Shown: positions 17,041-26,853 of the stretch, piece after piece
Layout: each line of letters opens with the position of its first letter
Numbering within the stretch: position 1 is the first letter of the stretch
Assembly: GCF_002214505.1 (NCBI RefSeq)
Contig: NZ_CP015103.1
Location: 1,178,001-1,242,000 of the forward strand
Direction: 5' to 3'
Length of the DNA stretch: 64,000 bases
From: Thermococcus siculi
GTDB taxonomy: Archaea; Methanobacteriota_B; Thermococci; Thermococcales; Thermococcaceae
Translations under genes and position numbers: made by a program
The notes under the pieces: model-generated
Seen by the model: the letters and a program-made list of their open reading frames with translations, nothing else
Database searches by the model: none
What the model was told of the DNA's origin: nothing

Positions 17041-18208
17041 GCCCCATCTTCTCTATAAACCTCTTGTAGTAGTGCGTGTCCTTCTCAAGCTCCGCCTTCT
17101 GGAGTAGCTGCCTCTCTATGGCTCTCAGGGCGTCGTGGACGGCCTGTATCGCTCCCCAGGTCTCGCCGGTGGCTATGAAGACGCCCCTGTCGGTCACAAC
17201 CCTCATCCTGGCCTGGTAGAGGTGCACCCCCCTGAACTTCTCGTTGAAGCGCCTTATGTAGAGGTAGATGATGCCCTCCTGGCCGAGGAGGTCCTCGTAG
17301 CCGTCAACAAAGCGCCTGACGTCCTCGATTATCCTTTCCCTGGTGAAGTCACTGAGTATCTCGGCGTCTCCGCCCAGCTGGAGGTAGAACCTTGCCTCCT
17401 TCTCGACCATCCTCGATATCGGCAGGAGGAGGTCCTTGACGGTCAGTATTCCAACAACCCTGTTGTTTTCGTTGACGATGACGAGGCCGTCGATATCGTT
17501 GTCGATCATTATGGTTATGGCCTCCCTGATCCTGGCGTCTGGGGATGCAGTTATAACGCCCCTTATCATCACGTCGCGGAGCTGCATGCTGAAGGGGGGT
17601 ATCTTCTCTCCAGCGACTTCTCCGTACTGGGATTTGAAGCGCGGCTTGATGAACCTTATGATGAGGTCGTGGAGGGTCACCAGGCCTTCAAGCTTGCCCT
17701 CCTCGTTCACTATGGGTATCCTCGATATGGCGTGGTCGCGCATCGTGGCGAAGGCTTTCGCGACAGTGTCGTCGGGCTTGAGGGTTATGACGTCCCTGGT
17801 CATGAACTCCTCAATCTTTCTCTTTCCAAAATCGCCCTCTGCTACCCTATTCAGAAGCTCTATGTCGCTTATAACACCTATGATTTCAGCCTTGCTCTCC
17901 CCAACGGGAAGGGAGCGCAGGTCAACCTCCATCATTAGCTTTGCGGCCCTGCTCAGGTCCTCATCGGGTTTTATAACCGGGGCGGTTTTGTACACGTCCC
18001 TAACCTTGGCCTTGGTTGGGTCCCACTTGAGGTGGGAGCGTATAATAAGGTCCTGGGTCAGGACCCCTTTGTACAGGTTTCCGTCGAAGACCAGAATAAG
18101 GTCGGGGTCTTCCTTTTCGAAGATTCCAAGCGCCTCAGAAAGGGGGGCGTCGATGTCGATTTTCTGGAACCTGTCGGTCATAACTTCCTGCACAAGAATA
18201 CCGACCAT
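17033..18208 (-). CDS. Four-CBS-domain protein with an HPF-like C-terminal domain
   Basis: A 391-residue protein. Four CBS motifs in tandem cover residues 1-275 (VQEVMTDRFQKIDID, VRDVYKTAPVIKPDE, IEFMTRDVITLKPDD, LRDVMIRGVITASPD), which usually bind adenine nucleotides. Residues about 280-391 (LYIRRFNEKFRGVHLYQARM, TGETWGAIQAVHDAL) look like a ribosome-hibernation-factor type fold. From memory, a CBS protein of this kind has been reported as a ribosome dimerisation factor in Pyrococcus, which fits but was not checked. ATG at 18,208 follows GGAGGTGACAGC; a TATA element (GGTTTAAATTC) lies at about 18,246-18,257. Confidence 0.82.
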   Translation of the reverse strand: MVGILVQEVMTDRFQKIDIDAPLSEALGIFEKEDPDLILVFDGNLYKGVLTQDLIIRSHLKWDPTKAKVRDVYKTAPVIKPDEDLSRAAKLMMEVDLRSLPVGESKAEIIGVISDIELLNRVAEGDFGKRKIEEFMTRDVITLKPDDTVAKAFATMRDHAISRIPIVNEEGKLEGLVTLHDLIIRFIKPRFKSQYGEVAGEKIPPFSMQLRDVMIRGVITASPDARIREAITIMIDNDIDGLVIVNENNRVVGILTVKDLLLPISRMVEKEARFYLQLGGDAEILSDFTRERIIEDVRRFVDGYEDLLGQEGIIYLYIRRFNEKFRGVHLYQARMRVVTDRGVFIATGETWGAIQAVHDALRAIERQLLQKAELEKDTHYYKRFIEKMGLG

Positions 18209-18303
18209 GCTGTCACCTCCTTCATCTTATTATTAGGGCGCCGGTGAATTTAAACCTTTTCAACCGGAGCCATTTTAGTAACAAAACCTTAATAAATTTT
18301 TCG

Positions 18304-18321
18304 CGGAAAGATTTATAAAAC
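18304..18321 (+). promoter_or_regulatory. Promoter of tRNA-Ser
   Basis: CGGAAAGATTTATAAAAC, a strong BRE/TATA element about 25-30 bases before the tRNA. Confidence 0.6.
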
Positions 18322-18343
18322 CGGTCCACCAACCCAGAAACGC

Positions 18344-18429
18344 GCCGGGGTAGCCTAGCCTGGGAAGGCGCGGGACTCGAGATCCCGTGCGCTCTGCGCA
18401 CCAGGGTTCAAATCCCTGCCCCGGCGCCA
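18344..18429 (+). tRNA. tRNA-Ser (anticodon CGA)
   Basis: Acceptor GCCGGGG pairs with CCCCGGC, discriminator G and encoded CCA. The anticodon stem CGGGA/TCCCG carries the loop CTCGAGA (anticodon CGA). A long variable arm (TGCGC TCT GCGCA) confirms the serine class. T arm CAGGG/CCCTG. Confidence 0.95.
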
Positions 18430-18540
18430 ACTGCCGAGCCCGAGAGGGTTCCCTACCCTTTCTCACTCGTTTTCAAACATCTACGGTTCTTGGAACGCAT
18501 TATGCCGCCCCTCAAAAGCGAGAGGAAGAAAAGGAAGGGA

Positions 18541-19431
<891 letters not shown>

Positions 19432-19523
19432 TTATCACCATAACGGAGGGGTAACCGCTCCCCTTAAACCTTTCCACGGGAAAACCTTTTATTTAGTGCG
19501 AACCCTACCCCTACGGTGGGCCT

Positions 19524-21005
19524 ATGCTGGAGCTAGGAAAGCACATCAACATCGCGGATGACATCTTCGTCGTCAAGAACCTCATAGGTTCAATCCTCCA
19601 GGGCGTGGGGATCGCGTATCTAATCCCCGTGCTTCTCGCGTGGTTCTACCCCGAGGAGATCAAATATGTGGTTTATTTCGCCGCCCCGGGTGCCTTCAGC
19701 ATACTCCTGGGTGCGTGGCTCGCCAGGCACATTGGTAAAATCGAGGACGTGAACCTAAGGCAGGCCATGGTCTCCGCGGCCTTTACCTGGCTCTTTGCCT
19801 CTTTCATCAGCGTCGTCCCCTTCATGGAGATTGCCCACATGTCTTTCATAGACTCCTACTTCGAGAGCATGAGTGCCTGGACCGGTACGGGTCTCACCAT
19901 GATGACCAACCTCGAGAGCTACCCCCACATAGTCCTCTTCTGGCGCGCCTGGATGCAGTGGCTGGGGGGAATAGGCATAGTTCTCGTCGCCCTGACCGTT
20001 CTCATACGTCCCGGAGTGGCTGCCGCTAGACTCTACAAGGCCGAAGCCAGGAGCGAGAGAATCCTCCCGAACCTCGTGAACACCTCAAAGGTCATCTTCC
20101 AGATATACTTCATCCTGACGGTTCTGGGAATCTACCTCTACTACATCAACGGTATGCCCCTCTTCGATGCGGTGACCCACTCCATGACCGGCCTCGGGAC
20201 CGGTGGTATGAGCACCCACGACCTCAGCATCGGCTATTTCAACAGTACCGCGATAGAGGCCGTCACAATATTCCTCATGATAATGGGCGCCGTCAACTTC
20301 ACCGTCCACTACAGGATGTTCGTGAACAAGCATCTGAAGCCCTTTTTTGACGACATCCAGGTCAGGTACATGTTCTTCTTCCTGATACCAACGATAGTTC
20401 TAACCGCCTACAGCCTAGTTCAGGTTGGTGATGGCGTAGCCGATGCCCTTCGGCAGTCCGTGTTCCACTCCGTCTCGGCGATTACGTGTACCGGTTTTGG
20501 AATCGCCGATTTGGGCAAGTACCCGGAGCTGGGCAAACTAGTACTGGGCATCCTCATGGTGATAGGCGGCGGTGCAGGAAGCACCGCGGGAGGTATAAAG
20601 CTCATCCGTGTCACCCTGATGTATGAGAGCCTGAAATGGACGCTGTATCAGGCCATACTCCCGAGGGGGGCAGTCATAAAGAGGAAGGTCGGCAACTACA
20701 TTTTCACCGAGGATGACATCCAGGAGGTCATGAGCTTCACGATGACGTACCTCGTGTTCCTGCTCGTTGGAACGATATACACGATGGTCCGCATGGGCAC
20801 CAGCCTCGTTGATTCCTTCTTTGAAGTCGCCTCCGCCCAGGGTAACGTCGGTTTGAGCGTTGGTATAACCTCGACCACCCTTCCGGTGGACATGAAGATC
20901 CTCCTCATCCTCCACATGTGGATCGGCAGGCTCGAGATATTCTCGACCCTGGTGTTCATTATAAGCGCGCTCCTCCTCGTCCCCAGGGTGGTGAAGGGCA
21001 GATGA
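19524..21005 (+). CDS. trkH: TrkH family potassium transporter
   Basis: A 493-residue membrane protein built of four MPM repeats. Selectivity-filter glycines are seen in SAWTGTGLTMM, MTGLGTGGMSTHD, ITCTGFGIADLG and ASAQGNVGLSVGI; the IGGGAGSTAGGIKLIR motif closes the third repeat. It imports K+ using a cation gradient. Its usual TrkA regulator is not in the window. A TATA-like AAAACCTTTTATTTAG lies upstream. The ABC ATPase that follows starts within its stop codon. Confidence 0.92.
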   Translation: MLELGKHINIADDIFVVKNLIGSILQGVGIAYLIPVLLAWFYPEEIKYVVYFAAPGAFSILLGAWLARHIGKIEDVNLRQAMVSAAFTWLFASFISVVPFMEIAHMSFIDSYFESMSAWTGTGLTMMTNLESYPHIVLFWRAWMQWLGGIGIVLVALTVLIRPGVAAARLYKAEARSERILPNLVNTSKVIFQIYFILTVLGIYLYYINGMPLFDAVTHSMTGLGTGGMSTHDLSIGYFNSTAIEAVTIFLMIMGAVNFTVHYRMFVNKHLKPFFDDIQVRYMFFFLIPTIVLTAYSLVQVGDGVADALRQSVFHSVSAITCTGFGIADLGKYPELGKLVLGILMVIGGGAGSTAGGIKLIRVTLMYESLKWTLYQAILPRGAVIKRKVGNYIFTEDDIQEVMSFTMTYLVFLLVGTIYTMVRMGTSLVDSFFEVASAQGNVGLSVGITSTTLPVDMKILLILHMWIGRLEIFSTLVFIISALLLVPRVVKGR

Positions 21006-21862
21006 ACGTCATCACCGTTGAGGGACTGAGCTTCAAGTACCGCAGGGCTGAGAGGCACTCCCTGAGGGACATCAGTTTCAGCGTGAAGAAAGGCGAGCTG
21101 GTGGGAATCATTGGACCGAGCGGGAGCGGGAAGTCAACCCTCTGCCTGACGCTGAACGGTATAATCCCCAACTCCATAAAGGGCGAGTTCAGGGGAACCG
21201 TCATAATAAGGGACCCGCGAACCGGCGAGGAGTTCAACACCCGGGAGACGCCGGTTCCGAGGCTCTCAACCGTGGTTGGCCTCGTCCTGCAGAACCCGGA
21301 GAGTCAGCTCTTCAACATGACGGTTGAGGAGGAGATCGCCTTCGGCCTTGAGAACCTTGGCCTCGAAAGGAACGAGGTGCTGAGACGCCTCCGCTGGGCG
21401 CTCGAGGTGACTGGGCTGAAGGGCCTGGAGAGGGAGTTTCCACCCAACCTGAGCGGGGGCCAGCAGCAGAGGCTCGCTATAGCGGCGGTTTTGGCCATGG
21501 AGCCGGCGATAATCGTCCTCGACGAACCGACAAGCCAGCTCGATCCCGTGGGGAGGAAAGAGGTTCTCGGCCTGGTTTCCCTCCTCAATCGCGAACACGG
21601 CATAACGGTAGTCCTCGTTGAGCACCACACCGACTACATCCTGCGCTACGCGGACAGGGTCCTGGTGATGGCGGACGGCTCGATAGTGATGGAGGGGAAG
21701 CCCGCGGAGATAGCCGAGGAGGCGGAGGAGCTGAGGAAGCTGGGAGTGAAACTTCCCCCCGTCTTGGAAATATCCCACGAGCTTAGAAAGAGGCAACTGC
21801 TCGACCGGGTTGTTCTCACTCCCGAGGAGTTTCCCTCGAGGATAGGACATCGTGCACGCTGA
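21002..21862 (+). CDS. ECF-type ABC transporter ATP-binding protein
   Basis: A 286-residue ABC ATPase of the CbiO/EcfA type. Walker A is GPSGSGKST, the Q loop is VLQNPESQLF (typical of EcfA), the signature is LSGGQQQRLAI and Walker B is IIVLDEPTSQLDP. It would energise vitamin or metal uptake with EcfT and an S subunit, none of which is nearby. Its ATG overlaps the trkH stop by 4 bases, so the two are cotranscribed. The 3' end runs 47 bases into the convergent gene at 21,816. Confidence 0.88.
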   Translation: MNVITVEGLSFKYRRAERHSLRDISFSVKKGELVGIIGPSGSGKSTLCLTLNGIIPNSIKGEFRGTVIIRDPRTGEEFNTRETPVPRLSTVVGLVLQNPESQLFNMTVEEEIAFGLENLGLERNEVLRRLRWALEVTGLKGLEREFPPNLSGGQQQRLAIAAVLAMEPAIIVLDEPTSQLDPVGRKEVLGLVSLLNREHGITVVLVEHHTDYILRYADRVLVMADGSIVMEGKPAEIAEEAEELRKLGVKLPPVLEISHELRKRQLLDRVVLTPEEFPSRIGHRAR

Positions 21863-22643
21863 AGCCTTCGCCAAGGATGGAGTGCTTCAGGTCGTAGAGC
21901 TTCAGAGTGAGTTCAAACCTGGCGTCGGGATCTTCCACCTTCTCTGCCTCCCGGAAGGCCGCATCTATGAGCTTGATGGCCCTCTCTTGGTCCCGTTCTT
22001 TTTCAATCGCCGCCATGTAGTAGAGGGCCATTGCCCTGTGGAAGGGGTTGGTTATGTGTTCAACGATCAGCCCGGCTTTTTCCACCTCCCCGGCACGGTA
22101 GAGGGTCTCGGCGATGTGCGTGAGAACCACGTCGAGCTTTTCCGGCTCCCTGACCATTTTCATGGCGTAGGCCGCTTTGCCCAGCAGGCCCCTCCTCACG
22201 AGTTCCATAAGGGCGTCCCTCACGATGTCCGCGTCGTCCCCGGCGAGGTTTATTGCGGTTCTCAACGCAACGTCTCCGTTTAGCTCATCGTGGAGCCTGT
22301 AAAAGAGAACGGCCAGGTCGGAGAGGAGTATGGCGCGGTATCTCCTGTTGAACAGCCCGTTCACTGCCGGGATAAGTGATTTGATGAGTTCTCTGGCCCT
22401 CCCAATGTCGTGCTCCGTTAGCTGCCCGGTTCTCTCCCCCTCATCGAGGGTATCGGTTAAGGCCTTGATGATCATCCTCAGCGCGAGGAACAGGTTGTGC
22501 TCCTTCTCAAGCTCGTCCAGCAGGGCTATGGCCCCGTCTATTTCGCCTTCTCCCAGATAGGCCTCTATATCCTCAAGCACCTCCAGTTCGGAGCGCTTTT
22601 TCTCCTCGCGCAGGCCCCGAAAGAACTCGTCGAGCTTCCCCAT
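21816..22643 (-). CDS. Helical-repeat protein of unknown function
   Basis: A 275-residue soluble, entirely helical protein. Paired helices such as ALFYRLHDELNGDVALRTA and ITNPFHRAMALYYMAAIEKE suggest TPR-like repeats, so a scaffold role is possible. ATG at 22,643 follows GGAGGTGAAC. It is the last gene of a four-gene operon whose members overlap by a few bases (HepT-like, archaemetzincin, CYTH, this gene). Confidence 0.65.
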   Translation of the reverse strand: MGKLDEFFRGLREEKKRSELEVLEDIEAYLGEGEIDGAIALLDELEKEHNLFLALRMIIKALTDTLDEGERTGQLTEHDIGRARELIKSLIPAVNGLFNRRYRAILLSDLAVLFYRLHDELNGDVALRTAINLAGDDADIVRDALMELVRRGLLGKAAYAMKMVREPEKLDVVLTHIAETLYRAGEVEKAGLIVEHITNPFHRAMALYYMAAIEKERDQERAIKLIDAAFREAEKVEDPDARFELTLKLYDLKHSILGEGFSVHDVLSSRETPRE

Positions 22644-22645
22644 GT

Positions 22646-23179
22646 TCACCTCCCTTCGAGCAGGAGTTCCAGGTAGGAGCGCCTCTCAAAGTGCTCAACC
22701 CCGAGTGCCCTGAGAATTTCCCTGAGCCTTTTCACGGTCTCCTCAACGGCCCCTTCGTCCTCGGCGAGGGCCTCTATCTCTATGAACTTCCCGAGACCCT
22801 CGACCTCGTCCAGGGCTATTATGATGCCCTTGTCCACGTAGTACTTCTCCCTCACCTTCTCGACGGTCAGAACCTCCCTGAATCCGAGGTTGATGAGTAT
22901 CTCCGAGTGCTTGTCGGGGTCGCTTATGGGAACCTCCACCTCCTTTCTCGTTTTTGAGTTGGGGTCTATCTTCGGCCCCTTGTAGGTCAAAAACGCCTCA
23001 AAGTGGCCGTTGAACCTCCTCACCCTTATCCTGAGCGCCTCGTCCGTCTCAGCGAAGTCCCTGCACGGGTGCTGGAAGTAGGTGTCCTCGTGGTACTCCC
23101 TCCTTATCAGCTCGAAGTTTTCCCTAACCCTCTCGAAGATTTTATCGTCGGCGTGGCCTTTAACCTCAATCTCTATCAC
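22646..23179 (-). CDS. CYTH domain protein (CyaB / class IV adenylate cyclase-like)
   Basis: A 177-residue CYTH (triphosphate tunnel) protein. The N-terminal signature IEIEVKG and the alternating charged strands EALRIRVRRFNGHFEAFLTYKGP, RKEVEVPI and EVEGLGKFIEIEAL (parts) line the tunnel that binds triphosphates with Mg. Family members hydrolyse thiamine or inorganic triphosphate or cyclise ATP; which one applies here cannot be told. The start is GTG at 23,179, overlapping the stop of the archaemetzincin gene. Confidence 0.85.
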   Translation of the reverse strand: MIEIEVKGHADDKIFERVRENFELIRREYHEDTYFQHPCRDFAETDEALRIRVRRFNGHFEAFLTYKGPKIDPNSKTRKEVEVPISDPDKHSEILINLGFREVLTVEKVREKYYVDKGIIIALDEVEGLGKFIEIEALAEDEGAVEETVKRLREILRALGVEHFERRSYLELLLEGR

Positions 23180-23730
23180 GGAACCACCCCCATGTTCCTC
23201 CTGAGTCTGGCCTCGCACGACGGGCAGTACAGTGCCCCTTTGATGTCCGTGTCGACTATCGAGTTGGAGAAGTGCATCACGCAGCGCCTGTCCGGGCAGT
23301 GGGACAGCCCGAAGACGTGGCCCAGCTCGTGCATCGCCTCTTTGATGGCCCTCTCCACAAGTAGATTGGGGTCGGGGGATTCACCGTAAAACTCCGGTCT
23401 GAGCCTGAAGGTCGATACGACCGCTGCCCTCAGTCCGGGATGTGCAAGGCCGAATATGAAGTTCAGTCCCTCCTCGTACAGGTCGAGGCCTGTAACGCCG
23501 AGGACGGCTCTGGCCTTGAGTTCTTCTCCAATCCCTGCCAGGATTGGGAGGAATTCCCTTCCGAGAAACTGCCCCCTAAGGGGGTTGTAGGCGTCCTTAA
23601 AGTCCTCCTCCGGAATGGGAGGAACGGTCCTGACCCCAAGGCCCAGCCTGGAGTAGTAACTGCTTACGAAATCCGCGATTCCCTTGAGCACGTACTCCCC
23701 GACGTCTCCGATGGGGACTATGGCTGTCAC
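23176..23730 (-). CDS. amzA: Archaemetzincin-type zinc metallopeptidase
   Basis: A 184-residue peptidase. The extended zinc motif HELGHVFGLSHC near residue 137 is followed by CVMHFSNS (the Met turn), and a second cysteine cluster (YCPSCEARLR) binds a structural zinc, all typical of archaemetzincins. The substrate is unknown. It overlaps both neighbours by 4 bases, inside the HepT-like/CYTH operon. Confidence 0.92.
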   Translation of the reverse strand: MTAIVPIGDVGEYVLKGIADFVSSYYSRLGLGVRTVPPIPEEDFKDAYNPLRGQFLGREFLPILAGIGEELKARAVLGVTGLDLYEEGLNFIFGLAHPGLRAAVVSTFRLRPEFYGESPDPNLLVERAIKEAMHELGHVFGLSHCPDRRCVMHFSNSIVDTDIKGALYCPSCEARLRRNMGVVP

Positions 23731-24113
23731 CCATACCCCTCCAGATGGGCCATTACGTCCTCTATGAACTGCAGGTACTCCCCCATGTCCCTGAAGGCTA
23801 TCTCGTCGTTGACGAGGTCGTAGTCGTATATGAGAACCTCCCTCAGCTGGGCCAGAAAAGCCGCTTTCTCCGCCACGTCCCCTGGGATCAGGCTCCTCTC
23901 TTTGAGTGAGGCGACAACGTCTCCATATGAGATGGCCATTATGCCCTGCTCCCTCGCCATCTCCGCCAGCCCCTCGAGGACGAGACCTATGGCGAACTCG
24001 AGCCGCTTATAGATTCCATCCCTTGCGAGTCCCATCGATTTGAACTCCTCCAGCGAGGAGGGCATTCCCCTTCTGATGACCTCGATGCTCTCCAGAACCT
24101 TCTCGGGTTCCAC
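23727..24113 (-). CDS. HepT-like (DUF86) protein, catalytic motif altered
   Basis: A 128-residue helical protein resembling the HepT/DUF86 HEPN ribonucleases: a long helix with IYKRLEFAIGLVLEGLAEMA, then REVLIYDYDLVND where the family has R-x4-H-x-Y. Arg and the last Tyr are kept, but His is Tyr here. No MNT nucleotidyltransferase antitoxin is adjacent, so it is probably not an ordinary toxin. The start is GTG at 24,113 with GGTGGGG before it; the longer frame from 24,194 would start upstream of the TATA box. It is the first gene of the operon. Confidence 0.6.
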   Translation of the reverse strand: MEPEKVLESIEVIRRGMPSSLEEFKSMGLARDGIYKRLEFAIGLVLEGLAEMAREQGIMAISYGDVVASLKERSLIPGDVAEKAAFLAQLREVLIYDYDLVNDEIAFRDMGEYLQFIEDVMAHLEGYG

Positions 24114-24145
24114 AGTCCCCACCGGTATATTGTAGGCCCGTTGGG

Positions 24146-24163
24146 AGTATAAACTTTTCCCGG
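24146..24163 (-). promoter_or_regulatory. Promoter of the HepT-like/archaemetzincin operon
   Basis: On the minus strand, GGGAAAAGTTTATACTCC is a strong BRE/TATA element 33 bases before the GTG at 24,113, and it supports that start. Confidence 0.6.
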
Positions 24164-24190
24164 TGCAGAAGGGGGAGAAAAGAGGAGGAT

Positions 24191-25228
24191 TCACGGGGTG
24201 AGATCCATCGGGCGAAGTTCCTCGAGGAAGTGCCTCGCGAACTCGATGGTCTTCTCGATGTCTCTGAGATCCGCGGTCTCGACCTGGCTGTGCATGTACC
24301 TTATCGGGACGCTCAGAACTGCCGTTGCGACACCCTCGCGGTTTATCTGCATTATGTTTGCGTCGGTTCCCGTCGGCCTCGGTGAAGCCTCGACCTGGAG
24401 CGGTATGTCGTACTTCTTGGCGACCTCGTCGGCGAAGGCGCGAACCTTGGGGTTGATATTCGGGCCGACGTCCATGACAGGTCCGCCGCCGAGCTTGGGG
24501 ACTATCTTGCCCTTGTCGCCGACCTGCTTCGCGAAGGTGACGTCCATGGCTATGCCTATCTCGGGGTCGATTGCGTAGCTCGCGACGCGCGCTCCCCTGA
24601 GACCAACCTCCTCCTGGACGCTGGCGACGAAGTAGATATCCGCCTCATGGCTCTCAAGCCTCTTGGCGGCCTCTATCATCGTGTAGAGGCAAACCCTGTC
24701 GTCGAGGTAGGGGGTGGCAATCCTGTTCTCGTTGAGCCTCGTGAAGGCCGGGGCGAACTCTCCAACAGTTCCGACGCGGAAGCCAAGCTCCTCAGCTTCC
24801 TCCCTGCTGTCAACGCCGATGTCAACGACTATGGTGTCCCAGTCCGCTGCTTTCTTCCTGTCCTCCGGCTTCTGAAGGTGGGGCGGTATGTGGCCGACCA
24901 CTCCAAAGCGCTCTCCCTTCTCGGTGAAGAAGCGAATCCTCTGGGCGACGAGGGTTCTCGGGTCAACGCCGCCAACCGGAACGACGTGGAGGTAGCCTTC
25001 TTTGTCTATGTGGTTCACCATAACGCCTATCTTGTCCATGTGAGCGGCTATCATTATCTTCGGCCCGCTGCCCTTCTTGTGGGCTATGACGTTGCCGAGC
25101 TTGTCAACGTATATCTCATCGACGACTGGCTTCAGCTCCTCTATAACGAGGTCCCTTATTCCCATGAACTCATGGCCGGAAACGCCCGGCGCTTCAACGA
25201 CTCTCTTGAGCAGTTCTACATCAACCAT
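24191..25228 (-). CDS. M42 family TET aminopeptidase (TET3-like)
   Basis: A 345-residue dinuclear zinc aminopeptidase that forms tetrahedral dodecamers and degrades peptides in the cytoplasm. Ligands are visible in [43 protein letters not shown] and YMHSQVE. The sequence follows the lysine-preferring TET3 of Pyrococcus horikoshii more closely than TET2, as judged from memory. ATG at 25,228 has GAGGCGAAAGCC before it. It is a single gene, transcribed toward the HepT-like operon. Confidence 0.9.
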   Translation of the reverse strand: MVDVELLKRVVEAPGVSGHEFMGIRDLVIEELKPVVDEIYVDKLGNVIAHKKGSGPKIMIAAHMDKIGVMVNHIDKEGYLHVVPVGGVDPRTLVAQRIRFFTEKGERFGVVGHIPPHLQKPEDRKKAADWDTIVVDIGVDSREEAEELGFRVGTVGEFAPAFTRLNENRIATPYLDDRVCLYTMIEAAKRLESHEADIYFVASVQEEVGLRGARVASYAIDPEIGIAMDVTFAKQVGDKGKIVPKLGGGPVMDVGPNINPKVRAFADEVAKKYDIPLQVEASPRPTGTDANIMQINREGVATAVLSVPIRYMHSQVETADLRDIEKTIEFARHFLEELRPMDLTP

Positions 25229-25308
25229 GGCTTTCGCCTCCTTTAGATTTCCATCTGAATGTGTTCGGCGGGCTTAATAAGGTTTGCGAAAGGAAATTGA
25301 GAAGAATC

Positions 25309-26853
25309 TCACCCGAGGAGAACCTGCAGGTAGGCCTCCTCGCCGGGTTCGAGGTGCTCTATTCTCCACAGGATTCTACCGTCCTGGATCTCCGCCTTCC
25401 CCTTCGTTGCCCTGACTTCCAGAGCGTTGACGGCCTTCTCGAAGGTGAAGCCCTCAAGGCCCTTCAGCCGCGGTGCCCTGACCTTGACGAAGTAGTAGCG
25501 GTCTATGGTCTCCTCCTGGACTATCGGCCTGAAGAACGCCGCGTAGGACGTCCCAGCCAGCAGAACCCCGGACACTATGAGTATCATCGCCAGTGGCCCG
25601 TAGTTCTTCGGCGGCTTTGGGGGCGTCGGGGTGGTTGTCACCGGGGGTTTTGATGTGGTCGTCGGACTGGGGGTCGTTGTGGGGGTTGGCTTGGGGGGTT
25701 CGACGGTCTTGGCCGTGGCCGAAGCGCCCATGTACTGACTGCTCTCGGCCTTCAGGATTATCGTCCCATAGCCGGTTTTCTCGAGGCTTATCGCGGCCAG
25801 CCCGGAGGCGTTGGTGGTCGCGTAGTCCTTTCCCAGGGGGCCAGAGGCGGTTACGGTTATGTTGGGGGTGGGCTTCCCGGTCGAGTCAACGACCCTCACC
25901 AGAAGGGTCTCGTTCTCCTGTTCGTAGCTTATGAAGAGCTTTTTGACCTCAACGAAGGTCGTCACTATCCTCCCGTCCAGATTGAGCACCACCTCGTACG
26001 TCCCCGGTTCTTTGACGAGGTAGGATACCGTGCCCCCGTCGTCGGTGCTGAAGGATATGCCGTTTATCCTTACGTGGATGCCCGGGACTCCCTTTCCGGT
26101 CTCGTCGTAGACAAAGACGTGTATAGCGCCGTCCCTGAAGTACGCATCGTAGCCGAGGTTCCTCTGGAAGATCCTGAAGGAGGCGGTGGTGCCCTTGGAT
26201 TTTCTGCCGAAGTAGGCCCAGAACCGGACGTGGTAGTTCCCCACCGGCGGCCTGGTGAGCGTCACGTTCTTGACCCAGCTCTCCCCAGGGTTGAGGTAGA
26301 TGGTAGTCGCGAAGTCCTCGACGGTTTCTCCATCGCGGGTTATCGTGTACCCTATCCTGCCTATTATGACTCCGTTGGCCTTTGACGTCATTTTGAAGAT
26401 TACGCTGACGTTGCTTCCGTAGGGGTACTCATCCCCGACATCCACCTTCAGGTCGTAGTCCACGAGGGTTTTGACGGAGACTGTTACCTGGGCCTGGGAA
26501 TAAACGGAACCCGCCCGGGCCACGAGCGTCAGGTTGTACTTTCCGGGAGGGGTGTTCAGTATCTTGATCGAGAGGGTATCCTGGTACGTCTGGTTTGGCT
26601 CAATGGCTTCCCTTATCACCTTGCTCTGGTACAGAAAGCCATCCGCCGGACCTGTCACGTAAACCGTGATGTTCTCAAGGGTCTGGTTCCCGAGGTTTTC
26701 CAGCTGGAACGGGATTATTATCGTGTCTCCGGGAACGCCGGAGAAGTTGTTGTTGAGGGGGATTATCACGAGCGGTGACTGGGCACTCGCACTTGGAATG
26801 AACGGCAGAACCGTAAGCAGGAGGGTTATGATGGCCAGGCCCCTAAGTTTCAC
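25309..26853 (-). CDS. Secreted NEW3/CARDB-type surface protein with C-terminal anchor
   Basis: A 514-residue protein. A signal peptide (LAIITLLLTVLPFIPSASA) is followed by several beta-sandwich repeats: the first (residues 30-120) fits the NEW3/CARDB type (IPFQLENLGNQTLENITVYV), and later ones are Ig-like with GKPTPNITVTASGPLG. A Pro/Thr-rich linker near residues 385-415 leads to one membrane helix (LAMILIVSGVLLAGTSYA) and a cytoplasmic tail of about 75 residues. It probably supports the cell surface or binds glycan. GTG at 26,853 overlaps the hjc stop. Confidence 0.75.
   Translation of the reverse strand: MKLRGLAIITLLLTVLPFIPSASAQSPLVIIPLNNNFSGVPGDTIIIPFQLENLGNQTLENITVYVTGPADGFLYQSKVIREAIEPNQTYQDTLSIKILNTPPGKYNLTLVARAGSVYSQAQVTVSVKTLVDYDLKVDVGDEYPYGSNVSVIFKMTSKANGVIIGRIGYTITRDGETVEDFATTIYLNPGESWVKNVTLTRPPVGNYHVRFWAYFGRKSKGTTASFRIFQRNLGYDAYFRDGAIHVFVYDETGKGVPGIHVRINGISFSTDDGGTVSYLVKEPGTYEVVLNLDGRIVTTFVEVKKLFISYEQENETLLVRVVDSTGKPTPNITVTASGPLGKDYATTNASGLAAISLEKTGYGTIILKAESSQYMGASATAKTVEPPKPTPTTTPSPTTTSKPPVTTTPTPPKPPKNYGPLAMILIVSGVLLAGTSYAAFFRPIVQEETIDRYYFVKVRAPRLKGLEGFTFEKAVNALEVRATKGKAEIQDGRILWRIEHLEPGEEAYLQVLLG

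Noticed and set aside
24114-24194. Longer start for the HepT-like gene
   Set aside because: The extension would begin upstream of the TATA box at 24,146-24,163, so it cannot be on the transcript.
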